From the NCBI GenBank assembly GCA_020636905.1, contig JACJWX010000004.1, positions 1 through 64,000 of the forward strand: a stretch of DNA of 64,000 bases, read 5' to 3'. The notes beneath the pieces are model-generated. The model did not search any database, was not told the DNA's origin, and was given only the letters and a program-made list of their open reading frames with translations. Shown piece by piece: positions 33,646-41,623 of this stretch. The position numbers were made by a program, and so were the translations under genes. The DNA comes from Actinomycetota bacterium (GTDB lineage: Bacteria; Actinomycetota; Thermoleophilia; Miltoncostaeales; Miltoncostaeaceae). Every line of letters begins with the position of its first letter. Positions within the stretch are counted from its first letter, which is position 1.

Positions 33646-35119
33646 CACGACGGCAGCGGACCGCTCCCTCACGCCGATCCGAATCGGCGCCGTCGCTGTC
33701 AGCGTCCTGGTGGTGGCGCTCGGAATGCTCGCCCTGGGACCGAAGGGCGCGGCAATCGTGCTCCTCGGGCTCGCGGCCGTGGCCCTCATCGCCACCACCA
33801 CACGCCTGACCGCGGCTCACGTGCTGAGCGTCGGGTGTGTGCTCGCGATGTTCTCGGGGAATTGGAGCGCGCTGGGATTCCCGATCGGGGTTGACCGGCT
33901 CGTGGTGCTCGCGGGGGTGTTCATGGCGCTGGTCGCCGCGGCGACCGATCGTGAACTGCGGCTCGTGGCGCGACCGGTGCACCTCGGGCTCATGGCCGCA
34001 AGCGCCTGGGCGGTCTGCTCGCTGGTGCTGGTGGGTGCCCAGTTCGATTCGGTCGCCCTGTACGCGTTGCTCGACCGGTTCGGGGTCGTCCCCTTCCTCG
34101 TCTTCTTCGTCGCGCCGTACGCGTTCCGCACCGCCGCCAGCCGACGGGTGCTCGTGGGCACGCTCACGCTGATGGGCCTCTACCTGGGCGCGATGGCGGT
34201 GTTCCAGCGGATCGGCCCCGAGCAGCTCGTGTTTCCGCGCTACATCCTCGATCCCGATCTTGGGATCCATTTCGATCGCGCTCGCGGCCCGTTCCTTGAG
34301 GCATCCGCGAACGGGGTGGTGCTCGTGATGTGCGCGGCGGTCTCCACGTACGGACTCCATGCGCTGTCGCGTCGCTGGCGCTGGTGGTGCGTCGCCGCCA
34401 TGGGCCTGTCGGCGCTGGGCGCCGCGCTCACGCTCACCCGGTCGGTGTGGCTGGCCTTCCTGCTCGCGGGCGCCGTCGGCATGCTGAGTCTGCCGCGTTT
34501 GCGTCCGTTCATCGTTCCGGCGGCGCTCGGCGTGGTCGCCGTGGTGGCGATCGCGCTCGCCGTCCTCCCCGGCTTCGCCAACTCCGCCCAGGACCGGGCC
34601 GCCGAACAGGAACCCGTTTGGGACCGCCGCAACCTTGTGACGGCGAGCATCCGCATCATCGAAGACCGCCCGCTGCTGGGCGTCGGATGGAGCCGGTTCC
34701 CGACCGAGAGCCCGCCGTACTTCCGCCAGGCCGACGACTACCCCCTCTCGGGTGAGGGCCTCGTGGTCCACAACGTTCCGCTGCTGTACGCCACTGAGAT
34801 CGGCATCGCCGGCTTCGCCCTCTGGGCGGTGGCCTTCGGCGTGGCCGTGATCGGCCCGATCCTCCGCCGCGGGAGTCCCTTGTTCGCCGAATGGCGGGCC
34901 GTCCACCTCGCCATCCTCGTCGCCTGGCTCACGGTGGCGATGTTCGCCCCGCTCGCGCAGGCCCTTCCGAACATGCTGCTGATGCTGTGGGCCGGCGTCA
35001 CCGCCGGGACCGTGCCCTGGATGACCCCGCTCAGCTCGCGGAGTCGCGCTGCGGCCAGCACCGATGCGCCGCCGCAAACACCGCTCGAAGCGGTGCCAGT
35101 CGTGTCCGGGCGGTCGTGA
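33632..35119 (+). CDS. O-antigen ligase/polymerase-like membrane protein
   Basis: A 495-residue polytopic protein with about 11-12 membrane helices. Its large outside loop near residues 325-375 contains VTASIRIIEDRPLLGVGWSRFP and LVVHNVPLLYATEIG, the Wzy_C/O-antigen ligase signature with the conserved arginine and the histidine of the H-N motif. It would polymerise repeat units or ligate them to an acceptor at the outer face. The last 89 bases overlap the 3' end of the opposite-strand glycosyltransferase; this tail is Ser/Ala/Pro-rich and poorly ordered. Confidence 0.88.
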   Translation: MPEPDTTAADRSLTPIRIGAVAVSVLVVALGMLALGPKGAAIVLLGLAAVALIATTTRLTAAHVLSVGCVLAMFSGNWSALGFPIGVDRLVVLAGVFMALVAAATDRELRLVARPVHLGLMAASAWAVCSLVLVGAQFDSVALYALLDRFGVVPFLVFFVAPYAFRTAASRRVLVGTLTLMGLYLGAMAVFQRIGPEQLVFPRYILDPDLGIHFDRARGPFLEASANGVVLVMCAAVSTYGLHALSRRWRWWCVAAMGLSALGAALTLTRSVWLAFLLAGAVGMLSLPRLRPFIVPAALGVVAVVAIALAVLPGFANSAQDRAAEQEPVWDRRNLVTASIRIIEDRPLLGVGWSRFPTESPPYFRQADDYPLSGEGLVVHNVPLLYATEIGIAGFALWAVAFGVAVIGPILRRGSPLFAEWRAVHLAILVAWLTVAMFAPLAQALPNMLLMLWAGVTAGTVPWMTPLSSRSRAAASTDAPPQTPLEAVPVVSGRS

Positions 35120-36059
35120 GCCCCACCGCCGCCAGGGCCTGATCGAGGTGCATCAGGATGTGATGGTGCAGGCTCGCGAAGCGACGTTCCCGGAACGGGC
35201 GCCCGAGCAGAACCGCCTTGGCCAGGCTGCGTGAGTAGCGGGATGCCAGGATCCTGACCCGCTGTGCGAACTCGGCCGGTTCCAGGAAGCGCCGGCCCAC
35301 GATCAGGAGCGCATCGAGGTCGCCGGGAACCTGGACGCGCATCCGGCGCGCGAAGCCGCTCTGCGCCCCATCTCGGGCCTCGTCGTAGGTGAGCACGTCG
35401 GGGATGAACACGAAGTCGCCCCGTTCCAGGATGTCCGCGAAGCCGATCTTGTCGGTGGACGGCCCGGGATCACCCTCGGGATCGGTGGGGGGCCAGGACT
35501 CGGCCGGGTAGAGCGCGTCGATGCCCTCCAGCGCGTCCCGGCGGAAGAGGCAGGCCGACGGCGTGCCGAACGTGTCGGGCCCGCCGAGCAGGTACCTGCG
35601 CATGGCTTCGCGTCCGCTCATGCGATGGGGCCGCGGCACGGGACGGATCGGCGCGATGATCGACCCCTCCCGCCATTGCGCCGCCACCATGCTCACCTCG
35701 GGCCCGCCGGCGGCCGCGTCCACCATGCGACGCAGGCAGTCGGGCGTCATGCGGTCGTCCGCGCCGAGGTGCTTCACATACGGGATGTCGGCCGGGATCT
35801 GGTGCATGGCGCGGTTCCAGGACCCGAGCATCCCGAGGTGCTCGTCGAACCGCACCAGCTTCACCCGGTCGTCCTCCGCCGCGATGCGCGACACCACCTC
35901 GGCCGTTCCATCGGTGCTCGCGTTGTCGACGAGGATGTGAATCCAGTCGGGGGTGTCCTGGGCCCGTACCGAGCCGATACAAGCCTCGATAAGGTCGGCA
36001 CCGTTGTAGACCGGCGTCACCACCGCGACGGCCGGAGCCGATCCCCCATGAGCACCCAT
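35031..36059 (-). CDS. glycosyltransferase family 2
   Basis: A 342-residue GT-A enzyme. VVTPVYNGADLIEACIGSVRAQ and LVDNASTDGTAEVV give the donor fold, and YVKHLGADDRMTPDCLRRMV gives the metal site (DD). A C-terminal helical part follows. The start is the ATG at 36059, since a TAGCAT box lies seven bases upstream; an ATG at 36068 overlaps that box. It runs opposite to its neighbours and overlaps the polymerase gene by 89 bases at its 3' end, which leaves no room for a conventional terminator between them. Confidence 0.88.
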   Translation of the reverse strand: MGAHGGSAPAVAVVTPVYNGADLIEACIGSVRAQDTPDWIHILVDNASTDGTAEVVSRIAAEDDRVKLVRFDEHLGMLGSWNRAMHQIPADIPYVKHLGADDRMTPDCLRRMVDAAAGGPEVSMVAAQWREGSIIAPIRPVPRPHRMSGREAMRRYLLGGPDTFGTPSACLFRRDALEGIDALYPAESWPPTDPEGDPGPSTDKIGFADILERGDFVFIPDVLTYDEARDGAQSGFARRMRVQVPGDLDALLIVGRRFLEPAEFAQRVRILASRYSRSLAKAVLLGRPFRERRFASLHHHILMHLDQALAAVGLTTARTRLAPLRAVFAAAHRCWPQRDSAS

Positions 36060-36066
36060 GCCGCGC

Positions 36067-36072
36067 ATGCTA
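36067..36072 (-). promoter_or_regulatory. -10 element (TAGCAT) of the minus-strand GT2, leaderless-type
   Basis: On the minus strand TAGCAT is seven bases before the ATG at 36059. It lies in a 36-base gap to the divergent aminotransferase, so the two promoters must overlap. Confidence 0.4.
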
Positions 36073-36095
36073 GATCAGGAGTGGGCAAACCCAGA

Positions 36096-37436
36096 ATGTC
36101 CGATCGTCCAGGTTTTTTCCTCTCAGAAGCGGCAATCGCCGCCCGGCTGCGCGCGCATCAGCTCATTCCCGGTGGCAATCACACCTACGCCAAGGGCGAC
36201 GACCAGTACCCGCTGCACAGCCCGCCGGTCATCGTGCGCGGCGAGGGCTGCCATGAATGGGACGTCGATGGCAATCGCTTCATCGGCTATTCGCTGGGCC
36301 AGCGCTGTGTGACGTTGGGACACGGCCGGCCCGAGGTCGTCGAGGCGGTCAGCCAGGCGGTGAAGAACGGCCTCAACTTCAACCGCCCCTCGCTCCTGGA
36401 AGGTGACGCCGCGGAGGCGCTGCTGGCGATCGTTCCCGGCGCCGACATGGTCAAGTTCACCAAGGACGGCAGCACGGCCAACACCGCGGCGGTGAAGCTC
36501 GCCCGGGCCGCCACCGGTCGCCGCATGGTCGGCCTCTGCGTGGATCACCCGTTTTTCTCCTACGACGACTGGGCCATGGGCGTCACCCCCGTGGACGCCG
36601 GCATCCCCGACGAGGCGAAGGCCCTCACCGACGTCTTCCACTTCAACGACCTCGACTCCGTCGACGCCCTCTTCGATCGCCACGACGGTGACGTGGCGTG
36701 CCTGATGCTCGAGACGTGCCGGCCCGACATCGACCCCGCACCGGGGTTCCTGGAAGGGCTCCGCGAGCGCTGCAGCCGCCACGGGACGGTTCTGGTGTTC
36801 GACGAGATGACCACCGGGTTCCGCTTCCACGTGTCGGGAGGCCAGGGGCTGTTCGGAGTGACGCCGGACCTGTCCACCTTCGGCAAGGCGCTCGGGAACG
36901 GCGTCGCCGTCTCGGCGCTGCTGGGAACACGCGAACTGATGGAGCTGGGCGGCCTCGAAACCACCGCCCCGCGGGTGTTCCTGCTCTCGACCACTCACGG
37001 CGCCGAGTCCACCGGCCTGGCCGCCGCGATGGCAGTGATCGACGTCTACGTGCGCGAGGGCATCGTCAAGCGGCTGGCCGACACCGGCGAACGGCTCCGC
37101 GCGCTCGTCCAGGCCGAGATCGACGCGTCCGGCGTCGGCGACGCCGTCGACCTCCGTGGCCGCCCGCAGAGCCTGTTGTTCGGCACCCGCGACCCCGCCG
37201 GAGCGCCATCTCAGGCCTACCGCACGCTGCTGCTGCAGGAACTCATCCGCGGCGGGGTCCTGGGCCCGGCGCTGCTGGTGAGCGCCGCGCACGCCGAGGA
37301 GGACCTCCTGGCCACCGCAGCGACTTTCAGAGATGCGCTGGCGGTCTACGCGCGGGCGCTCGACGCCGGATCGACGGACGGGTTTCTGGAGGGGCCGCCC
37401 AGCCAGAGCGTCTACCGCCGATACAACGCTCCGTGA
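36096..37436 (+). CDS. class III aminotransferase, glutamate-1-semialdehyde aminomutase-like
   Basis: A 446-residue PLP enzyme. IPGGNHTYAKGDDQYP and the VDGNRFIGYSLGQRCVTLGHG block match the GSA aminomutase-like branch. VFDEMTTGFRF carries the PLP-pyridine Asp and LSTFGKALGNGV the Schiff-base Lys. In polysaccharide loci such enzymes aminate keto sugars or amino-acid-like substituents. The ATG at 36096 is chosen; a GTG at 36081 in the same frame adds five residues. The stop overlaps the lipoprotein start (GTGA, 37433-37436), coupling the two. Confidence 0.88.
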   Translation: MSDRPGFFLSEAAIAARLRAHQLIPGGNHTYAKGDDQYPLHSPPVIVRGEGCHEWDVDGNRFIGYSLGQRCVTLGHGRPEVVEAVSQAVKNGLNFNRPSLLEGDAAEALLAIVPGADMVKFTKDGSTANTAAVKLARAATGRRMVGLCVDHPFFSYDDWAMGVTPVDAGIPDEAKALTDVFHFNDLDSVDALFDRHDGDVACLMLETCRPDIDPAPGFLEGLRERCSRHGTVLVFDEMTTGFRFHVSGGQGLFGVTPDLSTFGKALGNGVAVSALLGTRELMELGGLETTAPRVFLLSTTHGAESTGLAAAMAVIDVYVREGIVKRLADTGERLRALVQAEIDASGVGDAVDLRGRPQSLLFGTRDPAGAPSQAYRTLLLQELIRGGVLGPALLVSAAHAEEDLLATAATFRDALAVYARALDAGSTDGFLEGPPSQSVYRRYNAP

Positions 37437-38416
37437 TCGTCGGATCCCTCCGGCGCTGGTGCGGCGCGATGGCCGCCGGGGTCGCGGCCGCCGCGCTCCT
37501 TGCCGGCTGCGGCGGCTCGAGCCCTGAGCCCTCCCCGGAGGAGGGCCGGCTGTTCGCGGAGACGAGTATCTGGAATGCCCGGCTGAGCACGGACGTCGCG
37601 ATCGACCCCGCCAGCGACGTGGTGGTCGCAGACCTTGCCCGCCAGGCATCGGCTGGAGCCACCATCAACAGCGACGCCTACAGCGTGCCGATCGTGGTCG
37701 CCGACGAAGCGACACCGACGGTCCGGGTCGACGACACCGACGACGATTTCCTCGACACCGCCGATTCGCCGTACGCCTGGGGTGACGTGCCGATCCCGGC
37801 GCGTGCCCGGCCGGCCGACGGAACGGACCGGCACCTGGTCGTCTGGCAGCCGTCGAGCGACACCATGTGGGAGTTCTGGGACTTCCGCTGGATGGGCGCG
37901 ACCCCCACCGCCGCCCATGGCGCGCGTATTCCGGACGTGAGCACGGCCCCGGGCTGGCTTCCGGCGCCGTACGGTGCCGCTGCGAGTGGCCTCCCGCTGG
38001 CGGCCGGCGTCATGCGCCAGGACGAGATGCGGCGCGGTTCGATCCCCCACGCCCTTGCACTGGCCGTTCCGGAAATCCGCGCCGGCCTCGTCCGCGCCCC
38101 GGCGACCCGCACCGACGGCGCCAGCGACGCGGCCGGGGCTCCGGTGATGGGCTCGCGTTTCCGCCTGGATCCGGCACTGGAGGTGGACTCCCTGGGCTTG
38201 CATCCGTTGGTGGCCCAGCTGGCTCACGCCGCGCAGGACAACGGCCTGGTGCTGCGGGACACCGCCGGGACGGTGGCCCTCTACGCCGAGGATCCTGCGG
38301 GAGGGCACAACGCGCTGGACGATCTGGCCGAGGGGGCGGACGTGGGAGACCTGATGGCGACGTTTCCCTGGGATCGCCTGCAGCTCATCGCGGCGCCCGA
38401 GTACCGCTGGCCCTGA
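37433..38416 (+). CDS. lipoprotein homologous to the C-terminal domain of 31143-32600
   Basis: A 327-residue lipoprotein: basic start, hydrophobic stretch and lipobox LLAGC at residues about 22-26, then a Ser/Pro spacer. The remaining 280 residues align with the exported protein at 31143: RLFAETSIWNARL, HLVVWQPSSDTMWEFW, HGARIPDVS, SIPHALALAVPEIR, ATRTDG, GSRFRLDP and FPWDRLQLI. It lacks that protein's Arg-rich module and linker, being anchored by lipid instead. It is translationally coupled to the aminotransferase by GTGA. The pairing within one locus suggests a role in surface polysaccharide handling. The 172 bases after it hold no clear gene. Confidence 0.82.
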   Translation: MIVGSLRRWCGAMAAGVAAAALLAGCGGSSPEPSPEEGRLFAETSIWNARLSTDVAIDPASDVVVADLARQASAGATINSDAYSVPIVVADEATPTVRVDDTDDDFLDTADSPYAWGDVPIPARARPADGTDRHLVVWQPSSDTMWEFWDFRWMGATPTAAHGARIPDVSTAPGWLPAPYGAAASGLPLAAGVMRQDEMRRGSIPHALALAVPEIRAGLVRAPATRTDGASDAAGAPVMGSRFRLDPALEVDSLGLHPLVAQLAHAAQDNGLVLRDTAGTVALYAEDPAGGHNALDDLAEGADVGDLMATFPWDRLQLIAAPEYRWP

Positions 38417-38588
38417 GCCGCACGGCGGCGAGTCGCGCTGCCGATGCCCCCGTCAATGGGCGCCTCCACCAAGCCGATGGAGTCCGCAGGTCCGGCCGGT
38501 CGCCGGGTGGTATCCGGGCCTCCCTCCGAAAGGCAGATTCTTGGAGCAGTGATGGGTTCGAGCCCAGCGACTGGGAGTCTCTTCGATC

Positions 38589-38837
38589 GTGGGCCCGCTC
38601 GTCGCGTACGCGCTGGGTTCCATGGCTCGAAGCCCCGGCATCTTCGGCGCGCTACTGATCGCCGGACTGATCGCGGGCGTTGCAGGCATGGTGCTTGGCT
38701 TTCCAGCGCTTGGTGCCACTCATCTGCCCGACGATGACCGCCGGACGGGCTTCACCGGCTTCTTCTCCGGAACCGTCGGAGTCGTTCTGCATGTCGGCAT
38801 TGTCGTGGTCTTCGTAGCCACGCTCCCGTTGTCGTAG
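38589..38837 (+). CDS. small two-helix membrane protein
   Basis: An 82-residue protein from a GTG at 38589 (GGGAG some 11 bases upstream; in-frame ATG at 38622). There are two hydrophobic helices: GIFGALLIAGLIAGVAGMVLGFPAL and TVGVVLHVGIVVVFVATLPL. The linker is Asp/Arg-rich. The pattern GMVLGFPAL...VGVVLHVGIVVVFV is repeated in the next gene (MLLGFGAL...AIVSHVAIAVWFV), so the two look like diverged tandem duplicates. Function unknown. Confidence 0.55.
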   Translation: MGPLVAYALGSMARSPGIFGALLIAGLIAGVAGMVLGFPALGATHLPDDDRRTGFTGFFSGTVGVVLHVGIVVVFVATLPLS

Positions 38838-39004
38838 GTACCGCCGCCGGGGTCGCTCGGTACGCGTCCCCGGTGTCTCAGCCGGTTGAGCCAGCCCCGT
38901 TTGACACGACTCACACACTTGGTGGAGCCGAGACTCGATCAGCAGACGCCGGACACGTCGCTGTGCAGGGTTGAGCTTCCATCCCCAGCGACCGAAGCAC
39001 AGGT

Positions 39005-39346
39005 GTGTCCGCTCCGAATCCCCTTCGGTCCGTGACCCCGCCCGCAGGCATCGAGAGCCGATCCCGATGGTCGTTCTGGCTGGGGGTCTTCGCTCTTGTC
39101 GGTCCCTTCGCCGCCATGCTGATCGGGCAGGTTCCCGGGGCTGCCGGGCCGGCACTCTGGGTATTCGCCGCGGGGGCACCCATGGGGCTGCTCGCGATGC
39201 TCCTCGGATTCGGCGCGCTGGATCCGGCCCGCGTCTCTCCAGCGGCCCACCGCATGGGGAGTCGCGGCCTCGTGTTGGGAGCCGCCGCCATTGTGTCGCA
39301 CGTGGCCATCGCGGTCTGGTTCGTCCTCACCTTCGACGCCGCATAG
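39005..39346 (+). CDS. small membrane protein, relative of 38589-38837
   Basis: A 113-residue protein from a GTG at 39005 with three predicted helices: SFWLGVFALVGPFAAMLIG, LWVFAAGAPMGLLAMLLGFGAL and LVLGAAAIVSHVAIAVWFVLTF. The layout resembles DUF4190-like membrane proteins. Its last two helices match those of the preceding gene. The 167 bases between the two genes contain no other frame that looks coding. Confidence 0.55.
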   Translation: MSAPNPLRSVTPPAGIESRSRWSFWLGVFALVGPFAAMLIGQVPGAAGPALWVFAAGAPMGLLAMLLGFGALDPARVSPAAHRMGSRGLVLGAAAIVSHVAIAVWFVLTFDAA

Positions 39347-39355
39347 TCCGGCTCA

Positions 39356-39376
39356 CGCCCGCTTGATTCTCGGGCG
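39356..39376 (+). terminator. hairpin after the small membrane protein gene
   Basis: CGCCCG (39356-39361) pairs with CGGGCG (39371-39376) around a 9-base loop, ten bases past the stop at 39346. The stem is short and no U-tract follows. Confidence 0.4.
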
Positions 39377-39441
39377 GGCAGGTGAGTCGGAGTCACGCAC
39401 GGCCCGCCTGCTTGTGGCCCACCGGGTTTCTCCAGCTTTCA

Positions 39442-39466
39442 ATATGGAGCGTCAGCCGCTCCATAT
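39442..39466. repeat. 10-bp perfect inverted repeat (possible operator or terminator)
   Basis: ATATGGAGCG and CGCTCCATAT around TCAGC. It shares the GGAGC/GCTCC core with the palindrome at 39533-39552. Both lie between converging genes in a visibly AT-richer stretch. Confidence 0.5.
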
Positions 39467-39532
39467 GTAATCCTGAGAGACGTATGGATCGGCGCTCGCC
39501 ACCATAGGAAAGGCTGGCCGACCCTGTCGCCT

Positions 39533-39552
39533 CATTGGAGCTCGCTCCAATG
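39533..39552. repeat. 9-bp perfect inverted repeat, same GGAGC core
   Basis: CATTGGAGC and GCTCCAATG separated by two bases, 26 bases before the stop codon end of the minus-strand lipoprotein gene. The near-continuous palindrome looks more like a protein-binding site than a hairpin. Confidence 0.5.
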
Positions 39553-39577
39553 TTCAGGACGCACTGCCTGGCGAAGA

Positions 39578-40339
39578 TCACGAGCCGTCGGCGGCGCCGC
39601 CGGCGTCCTCCGGAAGCGGCCCGACCAGGTTGAGGGAGCGGATGGCGAGCTGCGTGGAGCACTCCGTACCGGTCGAGATGCCGCCGGTGCTGATCTTGCA
39701 GCCGGCCCAGACGCTCGCCAGGTTCTCCGGCGATTCATCCATCATGAACTCCGGGGTGGATTCCCTGCGGGTGAACGAGTCACCCTGAGCGCCGGCCCCC
39801 CGGGTGGGATGCCATTCCAGGAGGTCGTTGGTGGTGGGAAACACCTGTGCTGTGGCGAAGGCGGTGACGGTGATGTCGTCGATCGGTCCGCCCGGCTCCG
39901 TACCGGAGTAGCGCACCTCGAGTTCGTAGTCGATCCGGTAGCGACCCGGCCGGTGCTCGGGCAGGTCGGCGGACCGCACATCCGATTGCGCGAACCCGAA
40001 CGTGTCCTCGGCCAGCCCCCCGTTGATGCGGCTGGTCGCCGACAGGCTGGCGGTACCGCTCCCATCGACCTGCATCGTGCTGTTCGGTCCGGCCACGGCC
40101 GGCGGCAGCCCGCTCGGCTGCCGCAGCAACGGCAGCAGGTCGATGGTCTCGGGCGGGACGGGCTGGTCGTGCGCGGTCGACGTGGTCGGCTTCGACCTCG
40201 GCGGCGGCGAGGATGTCGGCGTTGACGCGGCCGTGGTGGTGACGGTGACGGTGCGCACGGCGACGGGCTCGTCCGAGCCGCCACCGCAGCCGACCAACCC
40301 GGCGACGCAAAGAATGGCGAGGAGCGGTCGAACGGTCAT
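39578..40339 (-). CDS. lipoprotein of unknown function
   Basis: A 253-residue protein with a lipoprotein signal (LLAILCVAGLVGC, Cys at about residue 18). A Thr/Ser/Pro-rich spacer of about 35 residues and a soluble domain follow. The domain contains RYRIDYELEVRYSGTEPGGPIDDITVTAFATAQVF and two later cysteines (WAGCKISTGG, TGTECST) that may form a disulfide outside the membrane. No family recognised. The start ATG at 40339 is supported by TACGCT seven bases upstream. Confidence 0.72.
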   Translation of the reverse strand: MTVRPLLAILCVAGLVGCGGGSDEPVAVRTVTVTTTAASTPTSSPPPRSKPTTSTAHDQPVPPETIDLLPLLRQPSGLPPAVAGPNSTMQVDGSGTASLSATSRINGGLAEDTFGFAQSDVRSADLPEHRPGRYRIDYELEVRYSGTEPGGPIDDITVTAFATAQVFPTTNDLLEWHPTRGAGAQGDSFTRRESTPEFMMDESPENLASVWAGCKISTGGISTGTECSTQLAIRSLNLVGPLPEDAGGAADGS

Positions 40340-40346
40340 GGCCGGC

Positions 40347-40352
40347 AGCGTA
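40347..40352 (-). promoter_or_regulatory. -10 element (TACGCT) of the lipoprotein gene, leaderless-type
   Basis: On the minus strand TACGCT is seven bases before the ATG at 40339. This fixes the start and excludes the longer arginine-rich frame to 40552. Confidence 0.5.
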
Positions 40353-40460
40353 CCCCGACGACACCGCCCGCGATGTCTCCGGTCGCACCGCGTGCTCACC
40401 TCGCGACGCGATGGACCGCGGCGGCCATCGCTGCCGCGACTCATCCGGGAGCGATCCGCC

Positions 40461-40590
40461 TCAGTCCAGGATCTTCCAGAACGAGTCCTTGCGCCTGATC
40501 CTGCCGTCCGCGAACTCGAGGAGGTCCCACCCGCGGACCTCCGACCGTGCATCGCGACTGCGAATCGGTCACCGACCTGGGTTGAGCACG
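40461..40590 (-). pseudogene. decayed SnoaL-like (NTF2-fold) gene, C-terminal remnant with a frameshift
   Basis: On the minus strand one frame reads STQVGDRFAVAMHGR, and after a one-base shift a second frame continues SEVRGWDLLEFADGRIRRKD, then SFWKILD and a TGA at 40461-40463. The joined string matches the last third of SnoaL/NTF2-like proteins (GDR.AV..., RG.D...F.DGRI..KDS...). There is no N-terminal two-thirds: the remnant starts right at the stop codon of the methyltransferase at 40592. A real decayed gene is more likely than a sequencing error because the front is also missing. Confidence 0.6.
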
Positions 40591-40591
40591 A

Positions 40592-41431
40592 CTACTTCAT
40601 GCCGGCGACGCATCGCGCGACACCCGGAATCGACACCCTTCCGTCTCGTTCGTAGCGGCGAGCGCCCGCGATGACGGCCCTCGCGATCCGCTCGCGCGCG
40701 CCGCGGTCGACCCGTTGAAGCGCCGCGGCGGCGATGGAAACATGCTCGCTGATCATTTCCCAGTACTCCGCCCGCGATCGTGTGACCAGGTGCACATCGA
40801 CGTCCCACTCGGCGATTTCGCGCAACCCCGCCGCCTCGAACAGCGCACTGACATGCCCGGGTGCGGCGCAGCGAAACATGTGCGGGCCGTCGGGGTCGGG
40901 CGGCGCCAGTGGAATCTCCGCCGCGATGGCCTGCATCACGATCGTCGTCCAGGGGTTCTGCTCTGGCCTGACCCACACCGACGCGCAGAGCCGTCCACCC
41001 GGCCTCAATACGCGCGTGAACTCCGCCGTCGCGCCGGACAGATCGGGAAAGAACATGTACCCGAACCGCACCGAGATGCTGTCGAATGTGCCGTCGGCGA
41101 ACGGCAGGGCTTCGGCACTGCACACCCGGATCTCGTAGTTGGTGATTCCACGGTCGGTCGCGCGTCGCCTCGCGACATCGAGCATCTCGGCCGCAAGGTC
41201 GGTGAGAACGACGTTCCCCCCGGTGGCGAGCCCGGCGACACTCAGTCCGGGCTCACCGGTGCCCGAGGCGATGTCCAGGTGCTGCTGATCGTCCGCGATT
41301 GCCAGGTGCTCGATGATCGCGGCACTCACGGGCCTGAGCTGGTCCATGATGATCGCGTCCCACTTCTCCCAGCCGGGAGCGAGTCCGGCCCAGGCGGCTC
41401 GCTGAACGTCTCGAATCTCGTCACTCGACAT
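40592..41431 (-). CDS. class I SAM-dependent methyltransferase
   Basis: A 279-residue Rossmann-fold methyltransferase. HLDIASGTGEPGLSVAGL is motif I (SAM glycine loop). The acidic residue of motif II is in VVLTDLAAEML. RVCSAEALPFADGTFDSISVRFG is motif III/IV, the post-motif pattern of UbiE-like enzymes. LRPGGRLCASVW gives the later strand. Substrate unknown. The start ATG at 41431 has GAGGAT upstream. It may once have sat in front of the SnoaL-like gene now decayed at 40461-40590. The gap 41432-41623 shows nothing convincing. Confidence 0.88.
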   Translation of the reverse strand: MSSDEIRDVQRAAWAGLAPGWEKWDAIIMDQLRPVSAAIIEHLAIADDQQHLDIASGTGEPGLSVAGLATGGNVVLTDLAAEMLDVARRRATDRGITNYEIRVCSAEALPFADGTFDSISVRFGYMFFPDLSGATAEFTRVLRPGGRLCASVWVRPEQNPWTTIVMQAIAAEIPLAPPDPDGPHMFRCAAPGHVSALFEAAGLREIAEWDVDVHLVTRSRAEYWEMISEHVSIAAAALQRVDRGARERIARAVIAGARRYERDGRVSIPGVARCVAGMK

Positions 41432-41623
41432 CGGTCATCCTCGGCCGGACGTCTGGTGGATCACCCAAACACCATCCGGAATCCGATACATGGTGCCCCA
41501 GCCGGAGCCATTTCGGCTGCCGCCAGGTCGCAGCGATAGACGAAGAGACCCACGGGCCTGTTCCGAGGACGGAGCGACCCCGTCGTGGTGGACATCGTCA
41601 ACGCCGCGCCGCAACACACGCGG

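Noticed and set aside
38540..38600. tRNA-like T-loop (GGGTTCGAGCCC)
   Set aside because: The flanking bases do not form the five-pair T stem, and no acceptor, D or anticodon arm fits.
39393..39662. 89-codon minus-strand open frame over the palindromes
   Set aside because: Arg-rich start, no ribosome site, and it overlaps the end of the lipoprotein gene.
41432..41623. Possible short gene between the methyltransferase and AraC genes
   Set aside because: The frames here have no ribosome site, no recognisable motif and inconsistent composition.
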